From: Ptiloglossa arizonensis
Taxonomy: Eukaryota; Arthropoda; Insecta; Hymenoptera; Colletidae
Reading direction: 5' to 3'
Length of the DNA: 64,000 bases
NCBI RefSeq assembly: GCF_051014685.1
Contig: NC_135058.1
Span: forward strand, 7,106,811 to 7,170,810
Part shown: in pieces, positions 13,991 through 26,000 of the stretch
Numbering within the stretch: the first letter of the stretch is position 1
Layout of the letters: each line of letters opens with the position of its first letter
The notes under the pieces: model-generated
What the model was told of the DNA's origin: nothing
Seen by the model: the letters and a program-made list of their open reading frames with translations, nothing else
Databases searched by the model: none
Translations under genes and position numbers: made by a program

Positions 13991-16900
13991 TTCGCTTGTA
14001 CAATCAGAAATTTGACCTTAACGACGAACGCGATCGATCGACAAAACCGTTCTCTTTGATCGTCTTTTACAGAAATACATTTATATCGATAAAGATAGTA
14101 TATTGGTTTATTCTACGGTACAATTCTCTCGAATTCTTCGTCCGATATTTTTTTCGTCCCTATCACGGACTGACAGGATCGACAGCAGAAAGGTCCTATC
14201 AATGACCAGACAAGCCGGTCACGGTTTTCGAGCGTCCCGTTGTGAAAACTACGCGCGAAAAACTTACGCGAGCGTTTCCGTTTAACGATAGAATTTCCCC
14301 GGCCGATGGCGGTGCATCGAACTATCCATCCGACGGTATTTGTTTTCACCGCTACTCGACGTTAATTATTCATTTCGCTGTCGTCTAAGATTACTCGGGC
14401 CGGTGTTTGGAGACCCCTTGTTCCACGACATCGCCCAAGAAATCGACAACAACGGAGTTGCTCGCTCGTGGCTCGCCGGTACCGTAGATAACGCCGTGTC
14501 TGCATCTCCACTTTTGCGACCGGCGCTCCACGAGCCGTGGGCCCCTCAGGTAATAGCATCGCATCACGCTGAGTGATTTTACACTCCTCCGGTTCTCGCG
14601 TCAATGCCCCCGATAAATTAAGAGCTCGCGAGAAGAAAAAAAAACGAAAGAGAAGGACGGGGTAAAAAATAACCGCGCGCCCGACGGGCACAATGGAAAC
14701 GCGTCAATCTCGAACCGAGACTGCTCGACACCGGAGCCACGTCGTGGAAAAGGATGGGCGCGTGTCGGTGTTCGATAAAGGTAACGCAAACGGTCTTCGG
14801 GCGACACCGGGAATTTTTGCGTTCGTCGTTGAATCGCGAAACATCGAAACAGCGTCCCGACGAACTCGCGGCGAACTCTCTTGTCACCTCCGCTGTGGTT
14901 CTCCCGCGTGTGGAACACGCGCGTGACTTTCGCGACGCGTTCTATCGGTGGATACCGTTTCTCGTTGAACGCGAGCAGAAACGGAACATTCCCGTCAACG
15001 ATCGAACAAACCCGTAGGTTGCTCGTACGATCGAATATTCGAAAAACGGAATATTATGTTCGTCGAAGAATTACTTTTGTTCCACTCGGACGCATTACAA
15101 GCCCGTTAGAAGAATGTGTTGCCATTTTTACGATTGTAATTGCTACAACGGTGACACCGAACAGTGCGAAGATAGAAAAGAAAATATCGCGTGGTTGGTT
15201 CGGACACAATGGGAAAAATATCGCCGCATTAATCCCGTACGAATCATTTCACGAGTTAAGCTCGTCGCAACAACTTGAAATTCTACCACGACCGCAAACC
15301 GTGACGTTACGGGCGATCTGTGTAAATACGGGTGAAAAATTTCGATGCGAAATATTTATTATTTAATTTTTTTGAAGCTTTTAAACGTTCGATAGAAAAG
15401 GAAAAAAGGAGTGGAGAGAAATGCGAATTTTGTTTGATGAAAAATGGCCAATCTGCAGCTCGAAAGTACGAAAATTGTCTAATAAACGCACGTCCTAAAA
15501 TTTAGTCAAAGCGTTAACAAATCGACACTGATTCTAATCGTTCTCTTCGTAATAAAATTCTTCGAAATCGAAACAATATTTCGGTGTTGGTCGCGAACTA
15601 ACTTCGAGAACAAACGGATTCGCGCGACGCTCAATATCTATTATACGCCCGGTGCACACCCTCTTATCTACTTTTAATCAAACCTAGTATCCAAACTTTT
15701 GAGAAATACTTGAGCGGACGGACGCGACGGTTCGCTTAATTTCTTTAATGGTTTCCAACTTTAATACATTCCTCCGGGGTCGATTTCCTTAGCGCAGCAG
15801 TTATCAAGTTCTTTAGTGCCAAAACTATTCTCTTGGTTTCGGGGAACGTCGTTCCCTTACTTATTAATCACAGTAATTTGGATATAAACTGAAAGTGGAA
15901 AGTACCGTGGAAAAATTGGGGACGAGAAACCGAAGTAGATCGTATTATTACCAGAAACGCGCCACGCGACATCATTATTATTCCAAAGCCCCTGTTTTTT
16001 AACCGGTTAAAACAATAATTAACATCGAGAACAAAAGGAAGAGGGAAATTCTAAGATTTCATTTTTCCCAGGTAATTCCTCCAGCCTTAATTACGTCCGA
16101 TAACGATTTATTACGTTTAGTAAAATTATCCAGAAAATAATGTACGTTGAAACTCCTTCCAACGGTGAATTTTTTCATCGCAAAGGCCGAATATTATTTA
16201 CAATTAGTAGTGAACGTATATTATTTAATTTATAATCACGGACATTTAATAACCTCACCAGCAATTTGCTCGTATCAATGATCTCGCTACCACGGTAAAA
16301 ATGGCACGAGAGCTCGCGTAAGCGAAGAGCATATGGTAGCAATTTATATCGGCAAACGCGCTTCAACCGAATCACGCAGATATCCGACGTCTCTTTTCGA
16401 AAAAAAAAAAAAAATATATTGCCGCATCGGCGATCGCGTGTTCTCGAATTCGTATTCTGTTTATCGATAGCGAACGAATAAACTATACAAAATAAAAAAT
16501 AAAAAAATCCACGTAACAGGCTCCAAAGGAAAATAATATAGGAAATTGGTTTGCATTCTAGTGGCACATTTCGTGTCGGTGCTTCAAACAGTTAATAAAC
16601 TTCGATCGATTGTCCAATTTCAATTCATTAATGTATCGCGACTCGTACCGCTCGGATAGTCCGAAATTACCAAAACTGATAAGGTATACATTATTACAAA
16701 ATTATTCAGTAATGAGCTTCGTGCGATTCGAACGTTTAAACGTAAAAAAATCTAGCGTTTAAACTTCACCGGCGGTTCACACGGGTTCAACTTTACCGAC
16801 TTTCCTATTTCTTCCATTCTGTCTTTGTTTTACACAACACGAGCGTTAAATTCTCGACTTTCGATTTCGTGCAACCGTCTCGTTCGAGAAGTTACGAAAC

Positions 16901-17481
16901 GGTGCACCAACAGGATCCACGTAGGAGAAAAATTGAAAGAAAAATTAAAAAGTCTCGATCTCGTCGACAAATTGTCCACGGTTTCTTAAAATCCTTTATG
17001 ACAAATTGTTCCTGGGACCGGTGGAGAAGAAAAATTATACCACGCCACGAGGTACAATTTTTACCACCCTCGTGTCCCTTACCGTTCTCCCAACGTTTCG
17101 CAAACACGGTAATACCACCGTATGCTACTTTATTCGTGTATTGTACCACGTATCGCGAATGTTGTACAATTTAATATTTAACCCGCGACATCCACCTATG
17201 CAGAGATACCAGATTCCGTGGCTACCTAAAAAATTACAAATACGATTGTCGATTGAATATTTCAAGAACTGCGTGACACCTGCCGAATCGGTACCGTAGC
17301 TTTCGATCCTAGACTCGTATTGCACACATTGTCGCTACGTGCAGAAAAATTAAGCGCCAAACGGAAATACCGATCGCGGTCCGAAATTTACCGTAACATT
17401 TTTTCATTTGCTCGGTCCGACACTCGCCCCGTTATCTGTTCCCCGATTCTTTTTTATCACGCGCTCGAAGAATCGCGCGAC

Positions 17482-17517
17482 ATCGGTGCAACGGTGCAAC
17501 GGTGCATCGGTGCATCG
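17482..17517 (+). repeat. 9 bp tandem repeat
   Basis: Four consecutive units of the form CGGTGCAAC/CGGTGCATC (9 bp each). Confidence 0.8.
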
Positions 17518-18811
17518 AGTGAGCGCGGAACGGTTCCGTGCATCGGCCTCGCCGAAACGTATGTGCGCCGCGTACGAGGAAAGTTCATACGGCGTGGGAA
17601 GAAAGGGGTACGCGCGAGGGAGGGGAAAAGCGCGAGAAACGAGCGGAAAGCTAAAGGGTGGGGGAAACGGTGGGTGAAACCGGGAAAATGGTAAATATTT
17701 CAGCCAGCGGCATACTCGACGAAACGAACTCCGGAGCTTAGGTGGTATAGGTCAGGGTTCAGCTTAGCCAGTCTCTGCTAAAACTAACCGCGTAAAATAT
17801 ACAATGCAAGGAAATCCACTCGCGCGCTTCCTGTTCTCTCCCTTCTACGAGTGGCGGTGTTCGCTCCACGAATCTCTACACCATACGTGTCAAACATGTG
17901 TTGCAGCGCAACGTAACGACGTTGATCTATATACGGATCGCTTTTAACTGCGATCGTTGCCACACGGGAAAGTTTACGATTTCGGTGCCTTGTATTCCGA
18001 AAGCGTGAAGTCAGGCTTCGTTAACGAACGATTCGAGACCGTTTTCTATTCTACGAATTATTTTACATCGATTCGTTTCGCATATTTAACGTATATTGTT
18101 CCTGTTCTTTGTGTCTCGTGTCTCGTCGTTGAATTGTCACGTAGCAAATTTTGTTCACGTAGACAAATTTCTCTGCTCGCGTCACGCCAATTGCATCTCA
18201 CGCGCTCTTCTCGTAAACGAGACAGATCACTCGTGCAAAGGCGAACGAACCGAAGAGACGACAACGATTAAATTTCGTCCACTGTAATTACGGTAACGGT
18301 AATAACGCAACGGATAGATATCGCGAGATCGGTAGGTAGGCTCGACGTTGTAATATTTCGAACGGATAAAACAAAAATGATTAATAACGAGTACTCTGAC
18401 GCTACTCACCGCACTCTGTGCCACGTTATCCCACGCTCGCTTTTCGACTTCCTCTTTGCTCGTTGCATTCGTTCTAAATCCCCGGTGCACACGTACACAC
18501 TCTTATCGTACTTTGGAAAGGTCTACACGCACTTCTTAGAAATAAACACGCGCCCGGTCTTTTCCGCACAGTTCCGAATATTTCGTTCCGCACGCGATTC
18601 CCTATCGTCTAAAATGATTTAAATACGTGGTTCTTATAATTTTTCCAAAATAATAGTAATAATAAATTCACCTACCGTAACTATGATAATATCATTATTA
18701 TTGTACAGCGTATGACTTATACGCTCACATCATATTGTAAGGAATTAATTGTCGATTTTAATTCGGAAAGATAATTAAAGTTAAACAAGGCTAACTCGAC
18801 GACCGACTACG

Positions 18812-18838
18812 TATTATTATTATTATTATTATTATTAT
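18812..18838. repeat. (ATT)n microsatellite
   Basis: Nine uninterrupted trinucleotide units of TTA/ATT. Confidence 0.9.
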
Positions 18839-21800
18839 CGTAGCATCCTCATTACGCAAATTGGAAGAAAGGGTATATGTCGTAACGGAGAGTAATTACG
18901 TAATTGGGTAAAAGTGACGTGAAACCAAAGGTTGTTGTGAATTTGAAAGCTATTGTGCAAGGTAAAATAAAACAGGATGGAAAAACTAGGCATTAGTTTC
19001 GATAACGTGATAATTAAACAAGTTCTAAATTCCGGTAATCTACAATTCATAATAGAAACCCTGTAAAATAGCATTCATATAATATTTATATCTATTGAGA
19101 TAACAGCAGGACGAACCAAAGAGGTAGATGAAAATGTATCATTTCTTTCCGAGAATTATAATTTTTTTACTTTGAATTGAAACCAATATCCGCAGAATTT
19201 CACAATATTTCAATAGCGATACACGATTGAACAAAATCTTATTCGTTAAGATAATTCTTGGAAAGATATTGTTGAAACTTAATATAATAGCTATATCGTA
19301 CGAATTGCGAATTATTATTTTTGTATCCTGAATGCTCTTTCCGTGTAGCGTTCACACATTTTGTTACACCCTGTATCCGCTGCCCTGGCACAGAAATATT
19401 TATTCTGGTCGTAACTAAAAGTTCGATTAAAACGAAATGACGCTTGCCTGTACATAGTAACGATCCATCCAATACGCATATTGCACTTTCGTGTTAGTAA
19501 TCCGCCAGCTGATGTACGACGAGCATAAAACGAAGCAACGAAGGGCAGAGAAACGCGATAAAAAATGTAAGTCGAATTGATGTAACCGAGCGACCGACGG
19601 ATTAAAGAATATCGATACGGTAAATTGACAACCTTGGAGAAACAAGGCGTAGCAATGAGCATACCCGCGTCGATTTATTTCAAGGTGTAATTTAAAGTAC
19701 AAACGTCGGTGAAAACGAAACGTTTGCGAAAATATTTTTACGAACTTTATCCGCAATGTTCTACATTAAGTTGCGCGCTGCGTAGAAACAACTCTTTTCT
19801 TTCGAAGTTATTGCAACGCTGAAACGCCGTGCAAAATTACGACATTTAATGCTTGTCCAACGATGTTTTACTCCGCAAAAAGTTCATACGAGAATTAACA
19901 AGAAAAGTATAATACGCACCGCAACGTTTGCAATTTCAAACAATTTACAAAACGACAAATTTACGAATACCAGTCACCACCGTCCTGTATAATTCCACTC
20001 CATTTTTCGATCAACCTCCCAATTAGCACATACCTCGACATCGCATCGTATTTATTACCAAGTTGTACTTATTCCCTCATTTATTCTACTTATTTCACGA
20101 GAAGAATCTTTCCATCGATATAAAGAGAATTCTATTCTAATTTACAAATAAACATTGTACCTACATTTCAAATTTGTGAAATCACTGTGAGTCCTCCTTT
20201 AACAAGCCCCTCTATACGTGGATTAAAATACCACCCGGAGCGGAAGATCGATATCGCCATTGGAATTGCAGAGGTTTACATTCGCTGTAAGACGAATCCC
20301 TCAAATCGATTCGGGTGTCATTATATGTACTTAACCCTACAGGATAGCGACAAATTTCAACAGTATCGAGAGCCAATAGCAGAGATCCGTCTAGACCGAA
20401 CGACTGATACCGTCTTTGCGGTCGTGCTCGATATGTCGCCGTGTACAGTACGCCGTTGCGATTGACAGAGAACCGCAACATCAACTCTGCAATCGCTAAA
20501 TGCAAAGCTGATCGTCGTCGAAACGATCGAGCCTCTTAACTCACGGAATCGATCCGTTTTATCGTACAAACTAACACCTACACGATACGACCAAACACTC
20601 GTCGCTTTAAACTTTTTACTTTCGGTTTGTCTTCCCTTGGTCGCGCACGACCAAGTATCGTGTCACGTTGAATGAAAATGCACGATCGAGCCTTAAGAAA
20701 AACTAACCGTTATCTGCTACAACGATCGAGAGGATTAATATTCAGAAACGTGTGCTTTTAATCGTTTCGAGAGTGACTAGACAATATTTGTCGTGCACAA
20801 AACTCTCAGTTTCGTACGTAGGTATCGGGAGCACGTGGTTCCTTTATCGTAACTCTTGTCATAAAAAAATGAATGCATCGAGCAGTGGGTGCAGTGTACA
20901 CTGGGTGTTACGAAACAACGAGACAAATTGAAACGAGCGAATTACTAATGCCAAGAGAGATCGAGAACTCCTTCGTACCGTTTTCAGCGCGAGGCTTTAT
21001 TTTCCAGAGATAAGCAGAATTAGCTTCCAGAACTTGTTGTTTAAATCGGTAACGCGCGAAACCCGTGCACACTTGCACTCAAACGCAAGAGAACTCACGC
21101 GAATATACGTTTGGGTACGCTCGGACTTTAATATATTTTTTTACCGTTTTTAATACTTCTTCGGGGGAACGACGAAACCGTGGACTTCCACTTTTATGAT
21201 TTTAAATACATTTGAAACGCACGCAATCGCGGAAACCGACGCGGTGGAAGAACTCTGTTTCGCGTCGTGTAATTTTATACCGAAATAATATGTCGAGGAA
21301 TTGTAATATTCGACACGCAACTCTTTCATCGGATATTATCAACATCCATCGATTCTATCGTTGGGGAGAAGGTCCTGTATAATAATTCAAATTGGAACAA
21401 CCATCGTCCGAAACTTTAAATAATTTTTCACAAATTAACGCGCGTAACAGAACGAGCTCGATTCTCGCGAGAAGAGAGAAATCAGTTGATTGGTATTCGA
21501 AGCGTTGCTCCGTGGTAACGCAACCGATCGTGAGATTACCGGTAATATCATTTTGTAGAATTGATCGAATAAACTTCGTTCGACGCGATGGGAAAATTCG
21601 ATCTAGGTATCGAATGCTACCCGTGGATAATTATATTTTCGATCGTGCCTTTATTCCTGCCCGCGGAATAAATTATAATTTCCGTGTTGAATGAAAAGCG
21701 CTCGAGTTACGTGAAATACTATAAGATCCAGTCTCTGTACCCTACAGAAGTGATCGTCTGTAGTAATCTGTATACAAAGTGCCACGTATTATTTGTACGC

Positions 21801-22090
21801 GAATCTTCGTTTTCGAGAAATCTCGGTACGACTTAGCTAACTCGTTTATCCGTTACTAATTAATTCTACTTGCTCGTAAACATCGATGAGAGTATGGTAT
21901 TATCCATTTTCCGATAACTTAGAACCAGTTGAAACAGGTATAACACCGTGTTCGTGTTCAGTAAGCGTCAAGACAAGTAGAAACAGCGAATAATGATCAG
22001 ACGCAATTACCGAGTCAGACTCGATCGCACGCGCACACGATAACCATTCAAATTCGATTTTCTCGAAATCGAAGCATTGCAAAAAAAATA

Positions 22091-22230
22091 TTGGGTTGTT
22101 TGGAAAGTCGTTTCGTTTTTTTGGTGAAAATAAAACACAATTTTTTTAGGGTGTATAAATATTCACATAAACATCACACTCTAAAAAAATCGTGTTTCAA
22201 AAAAACGAAATGACTTTCCGTACAACCGAA
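22091..22230 (+). mobile_element. Mariner-derived MITE, copy 3
   Basis: A 140 bp element flanked by TA on both sides. The left end is TTGGGTTGTTTGGAAAGTCG; the right end, reverse-complemented, is TTCGGTTGTACGGAAAGTCA. About 30 bp inverted repeats are evident. The interior is more diverged than in copies 1 and 2 but keeps CACTCTAAAAAAATCGTGTTT-like sequence. It has no open frame. Confidence 0.88.
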
Positions 22231-22358
22231 TATTATTCCATATTTTCACAAAAAATCACGCACCCTGACCACCGATACTATTATACATATCGCACCCCTG
22301 TATATACATTCCCTTGAAAATGTACTCGTTGTCCCCGTGTCGCTAAATCGTTAAAGTA

Positions 22359-22881
22359 ACGTATAAATAAACTCTCTCGGTAAATTTGCGCAAAGTTGAA
22401 CAAAAATATAGATTCTTTTACACACAGATAGGAACGATTGCAATGAAGAGCCAAAATTTCGTTCGAGAATACGCATTTAGAAGATATTACGTATAAATAA
22501 ACTTTCTCGATAGATTTGCGCAAAGTAGAAGAAAAATATAGATTCTTTTACCCACAGATAAGAACGATTGCAATGAAGAGCCAAAATTTCGTCCAAGAAT
22601 ACGCATTTAGAAGATATTACGTATAAATAAACTCTCTCGATAGATTTGCGCAAAGTAGAACAAAAATAAAGATTCCTTTACCCACAGATAAGAACGATTG
22701 CAATCAGAGAACCAAAATTTCGTCCGAGAATACGTATTTACAAGACATTACGTATAAATAAACAACTCTCTCGATGTATTTGCGCAAAGTATAACAAAAA
22801 TAAAGATTCCTTAACCCGCAGATAGGAACGATTGCGATCAGAGAGCCGAAATTTCGTCCGAGAGTACACATTTACAAGATA
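22359..22881 (+). repeat. 130 bp tandem repeat, four copies
   Basis: Four head-to-tail copies, each starting with ACGTATAAATAAAC, at 22,359, 22,489, 22,619 and 22,750 (periods 130, 130 and 131 bp). Each unit contains TTTGCGCAAAGT and GGAACGATTGCAAT or close variants. Copies differ by scattered substitutions and a few short indels. The unit includes TATAAATAAA, so each copy has a TATA-like word and an AATAAA-like word. Confidence 0.93.
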
Positions 22882-23042
22882 TCGTACTCGTTTTCGTAAA
22901 AACAGCCCCACGATGTTATTCGTCGCGTCGCGTAGCGTCGAGACGGCAATTTATTATTGCAATCGCAGCTCACGTCTTGGATGTGAAATTTCGAATATCC
23001 CGTGGATAGCTGAGCGAAGCGTCTCCTCGAATCGAAAGGCCT

Positions 23043-23073
<31 letters not shown>

Positions 23074-26000
23074 GTGTCGTCGTCGTCGTCGAACCCGACG
23101 CGAAAGTTCTTCGGGGACGGAAGGAAACGAGCGGTCGAGAGATGAATCCAAAGTCGTGGCTGAAGAGGAACAGGCCTCGAGGGGCGCTCCCGGAATATTT
23201 GACAACATGTTTCCCCAGACGATCGTCCGTAGGAAAAACCCCGCCGAAATATACGTGTACGTGTTACGTGCACGCTCACGTTCGCCCGCGTATGCGAATG
23301 CTTCTTAGGATTTGCCACGACAGCTGCTACGTAGCCGGCGTTCGCCGGCATTATAAATATCAACGCGGGACAAGCTTCCGCCATTATCAGCGTCGTTTAT
23401 CGTCGCGGGACAAGCACGGTATAACAGATACCGTGCCGTATGGATAATCCGTGTTAAAGCCACCGATGTAGTTAAATCTGGGATTTCTCTCGCTCTTCGG
23501 GCGAGTTTAACTCTTAACACGTTTCCCTGGATCCTTTAAACGGGGGAAACGAGCCTGCCCGACGCCATGTTTCGTACTTGAAACTGGGTCTTCCCGATGC
23601 TTTGAATCATCGAGCCAAACCCAGTGGACAGTTCCGCGATTGCATCCACTTCTGCTTGGCGCATTGAAATTCCGTGCTTGAAATATGAATCTTTGTCGCA
23701 CGGGGTGTCCAGATGGTCGCTCCTTACGGGCGACGATTCGGGCATGGGAGCCGGGTAAAGAAAGTGAACGTTCGATAAACGCGCGATTAATACTAGGTTT
23801 ACGGATATTTCTTGCGTTAAATTGACGCGTATCGAGAAGAAATACCGTATAGAGAATTATAAAATTAGAAAGCTTCGAAGAAAATGAATTTCGATACGTA
23901 TTTGTCTCGTTAAATGGATAAAAGTCGGTACAAGTGACCGAAGAAAAATGTAAACGGTATTCGTAATTTTCCTCATCGATAGAAATGCGTCAAAATGACG
24001 TGTCCAGTAAACCTAGTGTTAACGAGATAAACGCTATCGAAGATATTGCGAGAGATATCTGGGAAGTCTAGAGGTACGAATGTTTACTATTGCATCGTGA
24101 AATGAGGTTTACTATTGTACGAATATTTACTATTGCACCGGTTGCATACCTATTTTCCATATCAATGGATATTACACCGTTGCGGGAGACACGTTGGTCA
24201 CTTGGAAAATTTATTATTAATTCGTGTTAGCAACGCTAGGTATCGATACCTTCTACGATATCTTCGATAACATTTATATGATAATATAAATCGTACGTTT
24301 GCAATGTTTAAAAGATTGTTTGCGCTCCGTTTCACCGCACGAATCACCGCCTTTAAGGAGACCGTCTATTTCAGGCACAACTTACGTATTGCGTTTCCCG
24401 AACATTTTATTCGTTCGAGGAATACTTCTTATACCTCTTTGTGTCACCGCTGCAACTTGTGGAACCAGTACATTGCAGGATCGATCGACACCGATATCCT
24501 AGGTATCGTGATACCGATAACGAAGAACGATGTCAGATTTTCCAGCGCCAATTTTATTTGCGAACCGGACGAACGCAACGATGGAAATCATAGACTTGCC
24601 GTACAAAGACTGAGGACGCGGTCGTGCATTAACGACCCTGTATCTCGGACATTGCACGAATTCACCATACTAATCCCGTATCTCGACGAAGCGATAAGGT
24701 CGCTCGTAATGTATCCACGAGAGACGAAATAACGTGAAACGCGCGCGGAACGCTGTAAATACCGCAACACCTAAGGCGAAATTAGCGAATTCGGCATACT
24801 GATGTTGCAACGTGGAGTGAACGTGTACGTCGAGAAGGCTAACCCGTTTTGCTCGTTCACGGTATTTTCGCAACAATAACAATACCCAGCCCTTTTGAGC
24901 GCGCAAAACGAGCCAGCACGCGATACGGTGGCTACTAATGAAATTGTCTTATTTCCGATAATTGTAGGTCGATTGTGCCGCAGAATTACAACGAAAATTA
25001 GTAGCGGAGAGTCTACGAATTGTAAAATACGAGCAATTTGGGGGACTACGAAAACGAAACGTCGAAAAGTTCGAATATTGGAATTTCAAAATGAAAAAGG
25101 TACGAGATATCTCTGATCGTAGAATTTCAAGATCGAAAGTTAAACGATTGAAAGCTCGAAATGAAAAACACTCGACTCTGAAAAAATATTGGGAATAAAG
25201 AGGATCGAGCGATCGATAATTGAGAAACGGTTGACGGGGTTACGAGCGTTGTAATAAAACGCGAATATTTTTAATGGAAAATAATGAAGAAACGCTACAC
25301 CGTCCGGTAAAATACTCGAGTATTATCTCGTCGCGAATTTACACTGCCACTATCGCTAATGTAACCGACGCGCGATAAGGAAGTCCTAAGTACCAAGGTC
25401 GAAATAACTTGTTCCACGGTGGGACGTGCTCACTATCTAAAGTACGGAGTAAATTAAAATGTACTACTGCTCCAGGAGTGTTTCTGTCTACCCCTCGCGC
25501 GATGTCTACGGAATTTATTGAAAACCGTACTTCCGGGTTTGAGGCTGCTCTTACTTAAAGTATCGGATGTCCAAGAGAAATGCAACGCGACGAGCTCGTT
25601 TTGAAACTGCAACGAAAATTAAAACGCGAGGAAGAGCCACGTTCGGAAATTTTCATCGAAAGAAATATCGAACAAGAAGTCCGAATATATATATTTCGGA
25701 CAATTTTTAACGTCGTACGAATTATTTTTACAGAAAATGCTTTAAATGTACAAAACTTTCACCTTTGATGTTATATCTTGTAAGCTACGATTGCCAATTA
25801 TTATTAATTTACCGATAAAAATTGTACGAAATATTTAAATCTTACACCGAGCGAAGTATCAAGATTCAATGAAATAACATTCGAGAAACAGACAACGGCG
25901 TGCTTTTCGATTAGCTCGGAACAATGGAGCAGAAACAATCAGCGATAAGTGTGTACGCTATAATCAGATACTGGACATATTTGCTAGTCTGCATACGGTG

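Larger units (their letters stand above)
13991..22090. other. Intergenic DNA, no recognised gene
   Basis: No supported coding gene. It holds a nine-base tandem run at 17,482-17,517, an ATT microsatellite at 18,812-18,838, an exon-like open segment at 14,390-14,548 flanked by acceptor-like and donor-like sequences, and low-CpG blocks near 15,770-16,130 and 17,690-17,830 that could be regulatory. Confidence 0.5.

Noticed and set aside
24304..24732. 142-codon ATG-initiated frame
   Set aside because: No recognisable domain, no splice or promoter context, and comparable frames occur throughout the region.
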